Part shown: positions 44,141 to 52,433 of the stretch, piece after piece
How the letters are laid out: each line of letters starts with the position of its first letter
Numbering within the stretch: the stretch's first letter is position 1
NCBI RefSeq assembly: GCF_002741035.1
Contig: NZ_CP016808.1
Span: forward strand, 6,558,501 to 6,622,500
Reading direction: 5' to 3'
Length of the DNA: 64,000 nucleotides
Origin: Paenibacillus sp. BIHB 4019
GTDB taxonomy: Bacteria; Bacillota; Bacilli; Paenibacillales; Paenibacillaceae
Translations under genes and position numbers: made by a program
Notes under the pieces: model-generated
Told to the model about the DNA's origin: nothing
What the model saw: the letters and a program-made list of their open reading frames with translations, nothing else
Database searches by the model: none

Positions 44141-45333
44141 AGGTAACGCCTGCCTTTCCATATGTATCCTTCTCCGCTAGCAGCCGCACGCCACGATGCC
44201 GCCGCAATGCCCATAAGCATAACAATGCCAGCCGGCAGCAACAAAGCATGCCATAACGGCAAGCGTCCGCGATGATCAATTGCTCCTTTAATGATGATGG
44301 CGAGCAGCCAGCCTATCGCCGCCGGAAGCAAACAGGCGGCAAGCGTGTTTGCCAGCTCCCCCGCCGGAAAAGCTGCATAAGCAAGCAAAGCTGCGATGAA
44401 CATAACAGGCGGCAGCAAATAAACGAGCGCATAAAATAAACCAAGTGCCGCGAGCAGGCCTATTTGGCGACCTGTCCCGGCAAAAATATTTTTCTTGTAG
44501 CCGTTCCATACACCTGCTGCATCCGTATACATGCGCATGCTCACCTGCTGCGATACGTCGGCGAGCGTCATCGGCAGGCCCGCCCGCTTCACCGCTCGCG
44601 CCAGCTCCATGTCATCGAGCAGCTTGGATTTGAAGCTCTGGTGTCCGCCAATCGCCGCATAGCTGCCGGCATGGATCAGCAGAAAAGCGCCATGCGCCGC
44701 CACGAATTTGGCGTCGGCAGAGCGGCGTACCAGCCGGATCGGCAAATGGCAGGCGATGGTGAAGTTCATGAGCGGCACGATGAGCCGCTCCAGCCAAGAG
44801 CCCGTCTGCTGATGGGGGAAGCCCGTTATCAGCCCCTTCCCTTGACGCAGCGCCGTGTCCAGCGCGGCAGCCAGCGCTCCTGGCCGCAGCGTCGCATCCG
44901 CGTCCAGAAACAGCAGCCATTCGCCGCGCGCCTCCTGCGCCAGCTGCTGGCAAGCATGCGACTTGCCCAGCCAGCCGTCTGGCAAGTCCGCTCCCCGCAG
45001 TACGCGCAGCCGCGCATCTCCTTGCGCGGCCAGCATCGCCACGTCAGCCGTGCCGTCGGCGGACTGATCATCCAGCACAAGCACCTCAAGCAGCGGCGAG
45101 GGCTCCGCTGCCAGCACGGCCTGCACGCAGGCCGCAATTCGCTCCGCTTCATTGCGCGCCGGAATGAGCACAGACAGCCTTGGCGGCGAATCAAGTGCTG
45201 CCCCATCGGCTCCATCAAGCCAAAGCCTGCCTGCCCCTGTGCCGCCAAGCTGCGGCAGCTGGCGCAAATTCCAGAGCACGAACAGCAGCTGCAGCACCAG
45301 AATGGCCGCTATCGTCCAAAAAAAGATTTCCAT
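44137..45333 (-). CDS. GT2 family glycosyltransferase of the carotenoid cluster (second, non-CrtQ)
   Basis: 398 residues: an N-terminal membrane helix, a GT-A domain with VLIPARNEAERI, DDQSADGT and the metal-binding FLDADA, and about three C-terminal membrane helices. It shares the PDGWLGKSHAC segment with CrtQ but differs in the second half. It probably glycosylates the hydroxyl made by the CruF-like protein, as CruC-type enzymes do; that role is inferred from position. It overlaps the acyltransferase gene upstream by 25 bases. Confidence 0.85.
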   Translation of the reverse strand: MEIFFWTIAAILVLQLLFVLWNLRQLPQLGGTGAGRLWLDGADGAALDSPPRLSVLIPARNEAERIAACVQAVLAAEPSPLLEVLVLDDQSADGTADVAMLAAQGDARLRVLRGADLPDGWLGKSHACQQLAQEARGEWLLFLDADATLRPGALAAALDTALRQGKGLITGFPHQQTGSWLERLIVPLMNFTIACHLPIRLVRRSADAKFVAAHGAFLLIHAGSYAAIGGHQSFKSKLLDDMELARAVKRAGLPMTLADVSQQVSMRMYTDAAGVWNGYKKNIFAGTGRQIGLLAALGLFYALVYLLPPVMFIAALLAYAAFPAGELANTLAACLLPAAIGWLLAIIIKGAIDHRGRLPLWHALLLPAGIVMLMGIAAASWRAAASGEGYIWKGRRYL

Positions 45334-46001
45334 CTCGCCGCCCTCCCCTTCATCTGGTCGAACGTCTCATTGACCGAGCGTCCGGTTGCCAGCAGCGGCC
45401 GGAAGCCATCCCGCTCGCCGTCTGCACCGGCAATAACGGCCAACCGGTGCTCGTCCAGCTGCTCCTCCAGCTTGCGTTCGAGCAGCATGGCCGCTTCCTT
45501 GCGCCCCAAAGCGCGCCAGTCGTCCTCGATCCTGCTGCCAATAGAGAAGGTCGCAGACGCCTTCTGATGCAGCCCCATCGTATAATACAAGCTGACTGGC
45601 AGCACAGCAGCGTCCGGGCAGCGCTCCAGCAAATAGCCGATTCCCGTCTGAAATTGCAGCGGACGGCTTTCCAAATGAAAAATATCGCCTTGCGGAAACA
45701 GCCAGACCGCCCCGCCGCTGCGCAGGAGCCCTGCCGCATAACGCAGCGAGGCCGCCATCTCCCGCAAATTTTCCTTATTGACCGAAAAAGCGCCAATGCG
45801 GCGAAAAAAAGCATATCGCTTCATCTGCCGCTCATCCATCATCATATAATGGCGCCGCTGCGACTCGCTCCGAATCATATGGTAGACGAGCAGCCCGTCC
45901 CACCAGCAGCTGTGATTCATAATGAGCAGCAAAGGACGATCGGCCGGAACTTGGTCCAGCTCCCCTCGCATCGATACGGCATGAAAATGTCGTTTCAGCA
46001 A
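45309..46001 (-). CDS. PlsC-type acyltransferase of the carotenoid cluster
   Basis: At least 230 residues with the acyltransferase motifs NHSCWWD (HX4D) and WLFPQGD. It may acylate the sugar put on by the neighbouring glycosyltransferase. The first usual start is a TTG at 46001 with no ribosome binding site, but the frame stays open upstream and reads SRWFEAVFSRYNKHYLL, which looks like genuine coding sequence for this family. The true start may be ATT (46061) or ATC (46064), inside the cruF gene and behind an AAGGAG. Confidence 0.85.
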   Translation of the reverse strand: MLKRHFHAVSMRGELDQVPADRPLLLIMNHSCWWDGLLVYHMIRSESQRRHYMMMDERQMKRYAFFRRIGAFSVNKENLREMAASLRYAAGLLRSGGAVWLFPQGDIFHLESRPLQFQTGIGYLLERCPDAAVLPVSLYYTMGLHQKASATFSIGSRIEDDWRALGRKEAAMLLERKLEEQLDEHRLAVIAGADGERDGFRPLLATGRSVNETFDQMKGRAARWKSFFGR

Positions 46002-46032
46002 ATAGTGTTTATTGTAGCGGGAAAATACCGCC

Positions 46033-46758
46033 TCAAACCACCTGCTCTTTTGCGATGTAATGATAACGAATCACGGCTCCTTCCAGCACAGCTGATGCAG
46101 CTGCGGCTATGAGCATCGGCACATACAGCCCTTCCTTCATGCCAAGCACCCCGAACATGAGCAGCATGAGCTGGCCCAGTCGAGCCGCTTCCCGGCGCAC
46201 GGCATATGTCGTCTCGCGAGCTGGAAACAGCAGGGAAAGCGCCGCTGAGATCATAAACCAGCTAATGAAATTCGTCGCTGGAATGCCAAAATAAGCACCG
46301 TCTCCTTCCCACAGCCAGTAGCCCCTCGCATAAGAAACAGGATCGAGCACCAGATCCAGCGTGACGGTGAACAGACCGATTTGCAGCGCCCGCAGCCAGC
46401 GATTACTGCCCCTTGCCAGCAGCATGCCGTTCAGAAACACGCCTACCCAAGCGCAGGCAATCGTTACAGGCACGCTGCCAAGCAGAAAACCGAGCACCGG
46501 CGTATAGCTGTATTCGCCAAACGGCCACCCTGTTGTGACGCTCAGCCATTCTACGCCGAACGTCGAGAGTCCAACCAAGGCGATGCGCCCCCAGCCCCAG
46601 TAAGTTCGTTCCCGCAAGCCTTGCTCCAAGCTGACCGCATACATCGCATAAAAGACGAGAAACAAGCCGTTCGAGAAGGCCAGTGGCGCCGGAACGCCGA
46701 TCGTCAGCATAAGAAGGATGCCAACCGCATACCAGAATAGAAACAGCTTTCGCATCAT
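46033..46758 (-). CDS. cruF: CruF-type carotenoid hydratase (DUF422 membrane protein)
   Basis: 241 residues, seven or so membrane helices, with the family segments TFGVEWLSVTTGWPFGEYSYT, LDLVLDPVS and YFGIPATNFISWF (each conserved in carotenoid 1',2'-hydratases). CruF adds water to a terminal double bond of an acyclic carotenoid. In C30 producers of the Planococcus/Halobacillus group such a hydratase is thought to give the 5-hydroxy end. The ATG overlaps the crtM stop in ATGA. Confidence 0.85.
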   Translation of the reverse strand: MMRKLFLFWYAVGILLMLTIGVPAPLAFSNGLFLVFYAMYAVSLEQGLRERTYWGWGRIALVGLSTFGVEWLSVTTGWPFGEYSYTPVLGFLLGSVPVTIACAWVGVFLNGMLLARGSNRWLRALQIGLFTVTLDLVLDPVSYARGYWLWEGDGAYFGIPATNFISWFMISAALSLLFPARETTYAVRREAARLGQLMLLMFGVLGMKEGLYVPMLIAAAASAVLEGAVIRYHYIAKEQVV

Positions 46759-47627
46759 AATGATACAGCCCCGCTCTCCAGCACAACGTCCGCCATATAT
46801 TTTTCTTTGATCGATTTGTATATTTTCAGCTTCGCCAGCGGCCCAACGACCGCCCGCTTCGCAAACACCTCATAACGGTTAGCGATCACCTGATCCAAAA
46901 TAGCCCCGTAAAAACCAGCCGCAAGTTCTACCGCAAACGCGCTTGCTGGCGGATAGCTGCTTATATTCGCCAACCCTTTGAGAAACCAATCCTTCGCTTG
47001 GCGCTCCAGCGCATGAATAAGCGACCGGAAATGATCGTCAATGACGCCAGCCTCGAAGCTTTGCTCGCTGTAGCCATGCTGCTGCAGCAGTTCAAGCGGC
47101 AAATAGCGGCGGCCCAGGCCTTGATCCTCGCCGACATCGCGCACGATGTTGACGATTTGCATCGCCTTGCCCAAATAAATGCCAGCCTCTACAATTTGCT
47201 CGTCAGGATGGTTGTGCAGGACGGGCAGCAGCATTTCGCCAACCGTACCCGCCACCAAGTAGCAGTATTCCTCAAGCTGCTCCATCGTCTCGTAATGCGT
47301 CAGCACCAGATCGCGGCGCTGTCCTTCCATTTGGCGGAAAAACGGCTGCTTGCTGACCGAAAAATGATGAAACAGCCAGCGCAGCGCCGGCCATATGAAA
47401 TGCCCGTCCGCCTGCTCCAAATGGGTAAACTGCTCCTCCAGCTCGTCTATCGTGTACGGAGACTGCTCCGGCTCATCGACTGCGTTGTCTATCATCCGGC
47501 AAAAGGCATAAATGACGTAAACCGCTTCTTTCCGCGGGCTTGGCAAAAATCCAAACGCCTTATAAAAGCTGGATGAACCTTTGCGAATCATCGCCTCGCA
47601 TTGATTTAGGCTAAATGCTGCTTCCAT
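46755..47627 (-). CDS. crtM: CrtM, dehydrosqualene (4,4'-diapophytoene) synthase
   Basis: 290-residue squalene/phytoene synthase family enzyme that condenses two farnesyl pyrophosphates. The two Asp-rich motifs are Asp47-Asp51 (DNAVD) and Asp164-Asp168 (DVGED). I call it C30 CrtM rather than C40 CrtB because the cluster has the staphyloxanthin genes crtQ and crtO and no GGPP synthase. AGGAGG lies inside the end of the preceding gene, which it overlaps by 17 bases. Confidence 0.87.
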   Translation of the reverse strand: MEAAFSLNQCEAMIRKGSSSFYKAFGFLPSPRKEAVYVIYAFCRMIDNAVDEPEQSPYTIDELEEQFTHLEQADGHFIWPALRWLFHHFSVSKQPFFRQMEGQRRDLVLTHYETMEQLEEYCYLVAGTVGEMLLPVLHNHPDEQIVEAGIYLGKAMQIVNIVRDVGEDQGLGRRYLPLELLQQHGYSEQSFEAGVIDDHFRSLIHALERQAKDWFLKGLANISSYPPASAFAVELAAGFYGAILDQVIANRYEVFAKRAVVGPLAKLKIYKSIKEKYMADVVLESGAVSL

Positions 47628-49134
47628 CCGGCACCTCCTGAATCATGGCGGGTTTTGCTGTTGCTGCTTGAACGGCCACGGCGGCAGATAAATGCTGGGC
47701 GAGCAGCCTTGCGCCCTGCATAACAATAGGCACGCCGCCGCCGGGATGAACCGAAGCACCTGCGGCATAGAGTCCTTCGATGCCATACGGCACAATTTGC
47801 GGACGGAAGACGGCGGACTGAAGCAGCGTCGGCGCAATACCGAAGCTGCCTCCCTTGTACAAGCCGTCAGCCTCGGCATCTGCAGGCGTGCGGACCTGCT
47901 GCCAGCGAATCGCTTCCCGCAGCCCAGGAAAACCGCGCCGCTCCGCTTCGCGGAGCACCTGCTCGACCAGCTTAGGCGTTTCCTGCTCCCAATCAACATG
48001 CGGGGCGGCTGGCGATGGAATCAGCACATACATCGCGCTCTCCCCCGCTGGCGCAGCGGTATCATCGAAGGCGGTCGGATAAAAAATATAAAAAGACGGA
48101 TCATCCGGCAGCCGATTTTCCTTGAAAATTTCTCCAAGCCCCTTCTCCAGCGAAGGCGGCAGAAAAAACTGATGGGCCACCGCTTCCGGCCACTGCTTGT
48201 TCAAACCCAAATAGATGAGCACGCAGCCGGATGAAGGCTTGTAGTCCTTCCTTTTATTTTTCGGTCGGGCCGCCTCTCCCACCGGCAATACGCCAGCAAT
48301 AGAGGGAAATTCGCCATTGAAGACAACCGCATCATAGCTCGTCTCCCCTTCGGCAGTCCGTACGCCATAGCAGCGTCCATCGCTAATAAGAAGCTCTTTT
48401 ACGGCCGCCTTCTTTTTCACAGTAACGCCTTGGCGCGCAAGCTCCTCCTCCAGCAGCGGAATGAGGCTTGCATAACCTCCCTTCAAGCACCAGACGCCAA
48501 ACTCATGCTCGGCATACGGCAGCAGCGAATACAATCCCGGCGCCTCGAACGGCGCGCCCCCGATGTACAGCGTTTGCAGCGAGAAAGCATCGTGCAGCCG
48601 CTTATCCTTAAAATATTCGGCAGCGAGGGAGCGCACGCTTTTGTAAGCCCGCAGCTTGGCCAGCAGAGCAATATTGCGCACGGTGAAAAAATCGCGTTTG
48701 CGCAAAAACGGCCGCTCCAGAAAAGCTTTTTTCCCCTGAACGAAGGAACGCTTCATCTCGGCCATATAGCGAATAAAACCTTCCTGCTCGCCCGGGGATA
48801 ACCGTCCAAGCTCCTCCAGCATGCGCTCTCTATCGCTCCATTTATGCAGCACAGTGCCATCCGCATAATGGATGCGGTACATCGGATCACAGCGCACGAG
48901 CGGGACCCGCGAGCGGTCAATACCCGCCTCGGCCAAAATGTCGAGCAGCATTTCCGGCAGCAACACAATCGTTGGCCCTTGATCGACACGGTATGTCCCA
49001 TTTTGCTCGAAAGCGAGCCTGCCTCCGAGGCGGTTCATCCGCTCATAGATCGTTACAATCTTGCCTTGGCGACTGAGCAGCAGCGCCGCAATAAGGCCGC
49101 CGATTCCACCGCCTGCAATAGCAACCTTGTTCAT
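47611..49134 (-). CDS. Carotenoid desaturase, CrtN/CrtI family (copy 2)
   Basis: 507 residues with GGGIGGLIAALLLS at the N-terminus, RVDQGPTIVLLPEML and the C-terminal AAGASVHPGGGVPIVMQGA. It lies directly before crtM and after another desaturase, with ATGA coupling to the latter. One of these two should be the dehydrosqualene desaturase CrtN, but reading alone does not say which. Confidence 0.87.
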   Translation of the reverse strand: MNKVAIAGGGIGGLIAALLLSRQGKIVTIYERMNRLGGRLAFEQNGTYRVDQGPTIVLLPEMLLDILAEAGIDRSRVPLVRCDPMYRIHYADGTVLHKWSDRERMLEELGRLSPGEQEGFIRYMAEMKRSFVQGKKAFLERPFLRKRDFFTVRNIALLAKLRAYKSVRSLAAEYFKDKRLHDAFSLQTLYIGGAPFEAPGLYSLLPYAEHEFGVWCLKGGYASLIPLLEEELARQGVTVKKKAAVKELLISDGRCYGVRTAEGETSYDAVVFNGEFPSIAGVLPVGEAARPKNKRKDYKPSSGCVLIYLGLNKQWPEAVAHQFFLPPSLEKGLGEIFKENRLPDDPSFYIFYPTAFDDTAAPAGESAMYVLIPSPAAPHVDWEQETPKLVEQVLREAERRGFPGLREAIRWQQVRTPADAEADGLYKGGSFGIAPTLLQSAVFRPQIVPYGIEGLYAAGASVHPGGGVPIVMQGARLLAQHLSAAVAVQAATAKPAMIQEVPDGSSI

Positions 49135-50630
49135 ATAGCCCCCTCCTTCAGCCGATCCTGCTCCATAAGCAGCCTGGTGCTGATTCGCGCGGATTCAAAA
49201 ATCGTCGGCAGCCCGCTGCCGGGATGCGTACCGCCCCCAACGAGCCAGCAGTTGCCATATTCCTCGAAGCGGTTATGCGGACGCAGCATCATCATTTGAT
49301 TAAAGGAATGCGCCAAATTAAATGTGGCCCCCTCATAAACGCCATGGCCCTGCTGCCAATCCTCTGGCGTAATCATCGCTTCGGTTTCAATATGCCGGGA
49401 AAGGCCGCGCATTTCCGGCTCCTGCTCCATGCGCTGCAGCATTTTTTCCCGTATGCGCGCGCCCTGCTCCTGCCAGTCGATGCCGCTAGTCATATTCGGC
49501 ACAGGCATGAGAGCGTACAGAGCTGTTTTGCCCTTCGGTGCGAGCGTCCGGTCATGAATGCCGGGATTATGGACATAGATCGACGGATCTGCGGAAAGCC
49601 TCTTCTGCGCCATCATTTCATTGACATTCGTTTTATAATCGCCGGCAAACAGCACCGTATGATGAGGCATATGGATTTCTTTATTGATGCCAAGGTAGAG
49701 CATATACGTTGAGCAGGAATACTTTTTCTTGGCAAGCTTCTGCGGCGTATATTTCCTCAGCTCCCCCGGCTCAAACAGCTCGTTCATTGCCGTAGCAAAA
49801 TCCGCATTCAAAATCACATGATCAGCAGCTATCTTCTCGCCATTATCCAGCCATACGCCGTTTGCCTTCCCGCCCTTCGTCAGCACACGCTTGACGCCCG
49901 TTCCAGTCGAGATAACGCCGCCATACTCCCGAATCACCTCGCCCATCGCCTCGCAAAGCCGGTTCAAGCCGCCTACCGGATGAAACAACCCATATTTATG
50001 CTCCATATAGGATAAAATCGTGAAGGTGCCCGGACATTCCCATGGCGACATCCCTAAATATTTCGCTTGGAAGGTAAAGGCGTATTTAAGCCGCTCATCC
50101 TTAAAATATTTGGATAACCGGTTATACACCGTATCCGTCGCATGCAGGCTGGGCAGCGCAGCAAGCACATCGCGGGCCATATAGTCGCGCGGCTTGCTGA
50201 AAGGACGCTGCAGCAGCGGGGACACGCGGCCAAACTTGAGCTCCTCATCGCGCATAAACCGCCTATAGCCAGCTCCGTCACCGGGAAACAGCCGTTCAAT
50301 TTCCGCATGTGTCTGCTCCATATTGCGTGAGGGCTCAAATGCCGAATCACCAAACTTCAACCGGTACAGCGGGTCCAGCTCAAGCAGTTCCACGTAATCC
50401 GCAAGCTTTCGGTTCACTGCCGTAAACAACTCCTCCAGCAAATGAGGCATCATAAAAAAAGTCGGGCCGCGGTCAAACTTGAAATCCCCCACCTGCAGCA
50501 GCGAAGTTCGGCCCCCAATGTAAGGCTGCTTCTCCAGCACCGTAACTTTATAGCCGCGACCTGCCAGCAGCATAGCAGCAGCAAGCCCTCCCGGTCCGGC
50601 GCCTACAACAGCAACATGCCTTGTCTTCAT
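49131..50630 (-). CDS. Carotenoid desaturase, CrtN/CrtI family (copy 1)
   Basis: 499 residues: GAGPGGLAAAMLLAG at the N-terminus, FKFDRGPTFFMMPHLLEEL and C-terminal LVGGGTHPGSGLPTIFESA. The pattern fits CrtN-type 4,4'-diapophytoene desaturases of Bacillales. GGAAGGAAGAG precedes the ATG. A 49-base gap separates it from crtO, the only real gap within the operon; translation may restart there. Confidence 0.87.
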   Translation of the reverse strand: MKTRHVAVVGAGPGGLAAAMLLAGRGYKVTVLEKQPYIGGRTSLLQVGDFKFDRGPTFFMMPHLLEELFTAVNRKLADYVELLELDPLYRLKFGDSAFEPSRNMEQTHAEIERLFPGDGAGYRRFMRDEELKFGRVSPLLQRPFSKPRDYMARDVLAALPSLHATDTVYNRLSKYFKDERLKYAFTFQAKYLGMSPWECPGTFTILSYMEHKYGLFHPVGGLNRLCEAMGEVIREYGGVISTGTGVKRVLTKGGKANGVWLDNGEKIAADHVILNADFATAMNELFEPGELRKYTPQKLAKKKYSCSTYMLYLGINKEIHMPHHTVLFAGDYKTNVNEMMAQKRLSADPSIYVHNPGIHDRTLAPKGKTALYALMPVPNMTSGIDWQEQGARIREKMLQRMEQEPEMRGLSRHIETEAMITPEDWQQGHGVYEGATFNLAHSFNQMMMLRPHNRFEEYGNCWLVGGGTHPGSGLPTIFESARISTRLLMEQDRLKEGAI

Positions 50631-50679
50631 TTATAGTCTCTTCCTTCCCATGCTAGAATCAGCTTTCTATAAATGCCCG

Positions 50680-51267
50680 TCATAGACGGCTCGATCCGCA
50701 AATGCGCCTGAGCCGCAGCCGGTTATAACGCAAAATCGCTATAAACGGCAAATTGGCCGCCAGCGCGTAGCCTACCATTAAATAGCCATACAAAGGCTCG
50801 TTCCAGATGAAAAATAACGGCGCGGGCACGATGGACAGCCAGTGCGTCCATTCGCCTCTAAGCGTTTCCACCATGTACTCCTGGTAATAGGCTTGGCCTC
50901 GCTTAGCAAGCCTTTTCTTCTGGAATCCCCTGCGGAACAAAAAGCTGCCATCCGGCACGCTGTCCTTCCAGGAGCGGATGAAGAGCACCTGCTCGTAGAA
51001 ACGCTCCTCGCCGCTTTTATCACGCTGCTTCGGCTCTGCTCCTCTGCCGAAGTGCTGCTTCTCCTTGCTGCGCTCCGCTTTGCGCACGGTCCCGCCTGCT
51101 CCTGCTCCTGCTCCTGCTCCTGCTGCTGTGCCTGCTCCTGATCCTAGTCCTGCAAACCAGCGCTGTGGCAAGCTCGTATGCAAATAGGAGACGCCGAGAT
51201 GGACGAGCAGCCAGCCGCCAATATTCATAGCGAGCACAGCCAGCGACGGCAATGCCTGCGCGCTCAT
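50680..51267 (-). CDS. crtO: CrtO, glycosyl-4,4'-diaponeurosporenoate acyltransferase
   Basis: 195 residues. The C-terminal half matches the S. aureus CrtO pattern: YEQVLFIRSWKDSVPDGSF, ETLRGEWTHWLSIVPAPLF and ANLPFIAILRYNRLRL. CrtO acylates the sugar in the last step of staphyloxanthin synthesis. Unusual is a Gly/Ala insert of about 20 residues after the first membrane helix, encoded by a 6-bp repeat, followed by a charged stretch. The ATG at 51267 overlaps the crtQ stop (ATGA); the open frame reaches 51315. Confidence 0.85.
   Translation of the reverse strand: MSAQALPSLAVLAMNIGGWLLVHLGVSYLHTSLPQRWFAGLGSGAGTAAGAGAGAGAGGTVRKAERSKEKQHFGRGAEPKQRDKSGEERFYEQVLFIRSWKDSVPDGSFLFRRGFQKKRLAKRGQAYYQEYMVETLRGEWTHWLSIVPAPLFFIWNEPLYGYLMVGYALAANLPFIAILRYNRLRLRRICGSSRL
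51095..51152 (-). repeat. 6-bp tandem repeat within crtO
   Basis: On the plus strand CCTGCT recurs about eight times with small changes. It keeps the reading frame and encodes Ala-Gly repeats. Confidence 0.8.
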
Positions 51268-52433
51268 AGCTTGCCTCGTTCCCGGCTGCCTATGGAAACG
51301 ACTCGCCCTTTCCAAGAAACCTTCCTCCTAATGAAGGTCGAGAACAGCGAATAAGCGAAAAATAACATAAACAAACTAAGCGGCAGCGGGTACAGCAGTG
51401 CCGTCCAGCCCTTAAAACTCCCCGTTTTGCGCAGCCATAGCGCAAGCTGCAAGCTGTACGCCGCATAGCTGGCGGCACCTGTCCCCAGCAGCCAGTAATC
51501 CGCTTCGCCCTGCCCCTTCAGTGAAGAGAGCATAAGAATTACAGCCGATACGGCCCCCGCCAGCCACAGCGATACAGCGCAGGCTACGAAGGGCGCGGTC
51601 GATGCAGCGCCTGCTGCGAAGCTTTTGCTCCAGCCGCGGAACATGCTGCCCAGGCCATCCGGGTACATTCTAAAGGAAATTTTTTCGCAGCCCATAAAAT
51701 TGGACACCGGCATTTGATCAGAGCTAAAGGCTCGCCCCAGCTCGAAATGCTCCAACACTTTGCCGCGTACCGCCTCATGCCCGCCGATGCGGAAATAGTC
51801 ATCCCGGCGGCATATGAGGCAAGGCCCAAACGCTCCCGCCCGGCTGTCGCCGTCGCCAACCGAAGCGATGACAATCAGATTAAAGAAAGCAGACAGCTGC
51901 TCATAAGCACGCTCCATTCGGTGGTAAGGCTGCACCGATACGAGTCCGCCAGCCTCCTTCTGGCTGGCGGCCAGCAGTTGTAAAGCATCCTTTTCCAGTT
52001 CCACATCCGCATCCAGAAAAACAAGCAGCTCGCCTTGCGCTGTTTTGGCTCCCGTCCAGCAAGCCCAGCTTTTGCCGATCCAGCCGTCTGGCATCTCCTC
52101 CGCCCGAATGACGAGGGCGCCATTCGCGGCAGCAAGGCTTGCCGTTGCATCCTCCGAGCCGTCATCGACAACGATCACTTCTGCATGACTTAGCATCTGA
52201 TGGTTCAAGTCGTGCAGCAGCTTGCCGATATTAGCGGCTTCATTGCGGGCCGGAATAATGACAGAAATGGAGATCGGAACAGCGCTATTTTTCATGCCAG
52301 CTCCATTCGCATCATCTGCCCCATTCCATTCATCCCCCTCATGAATAAACCAATCCGGCAGCCGGCTTACCCGATTTTGCAGCAGCAGGCCGCACAGCCA
52401 GCCGAAAACAGCCCAAATGATCGAGAGACTCAT
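51264..52433 (-). CDS. crtQ: CrtQ, 4,4'-diaponeurosporenoate glycosyltransferase
   Basis: 389 residues, GT2 fold with VIIPARNEAANIG, DDGSEDAT, the metal site FLDADVE and a segment close to S. aureus CrtQ (SVQPYHRMERAYEQLSAFFN, AFGPCLICRRDDYF, FRMYPDG). It attaches glucose to the carboxyl end of the C30 acid. An N-terminal helix and three C-terminal helices anchor it. The ATG overlaps the aldehyde dehydrogenase stop (ATGA) and crtO follows with the same overlap. Confidence 0.9.
   Translation of the reverse strand: MSLSIIWAVFGWLCGLLLQNRVSRLPDWFIHEGDEWNGADDANGAGMKNSAVPISISVIIPARNEAANIGKLLHDLNHQMLSHAEVIVVDDGSEDATASLAAANGALVIRAEEMPDGWIGKSWACWTGAKTAQGELLVFLDADVELEKDALQLLAASQKEAGGLVSVQPYHRMERAYEQLSAFFNLIVIASVGDGDSRAGAFGPCLICRRDDYFRIGGHEAVRGKVLEHFELGRAFSSDQMPVSNFMGCEKISFRMYPDGLGSMFRGWSKSFAAGAASTAPFVACAVSLWLAGAVSAVILMLSSLKGQGEADYWLLGTGAASYAAYSLQLALWLRKTGSFKGWTALLYPLPLSLFMLFFAYSLFSTFIRRKVSWKGRVVSIGSRERGKL

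Noticed and set aside
44464..46112. Long plus-strand frames opposite the carotenoid genes
   Set aside because: GC-rich antisense shadows of the glycosyltransferase and acyltransferase genes, rich in Arg, Gln and His as is typical of such frames.
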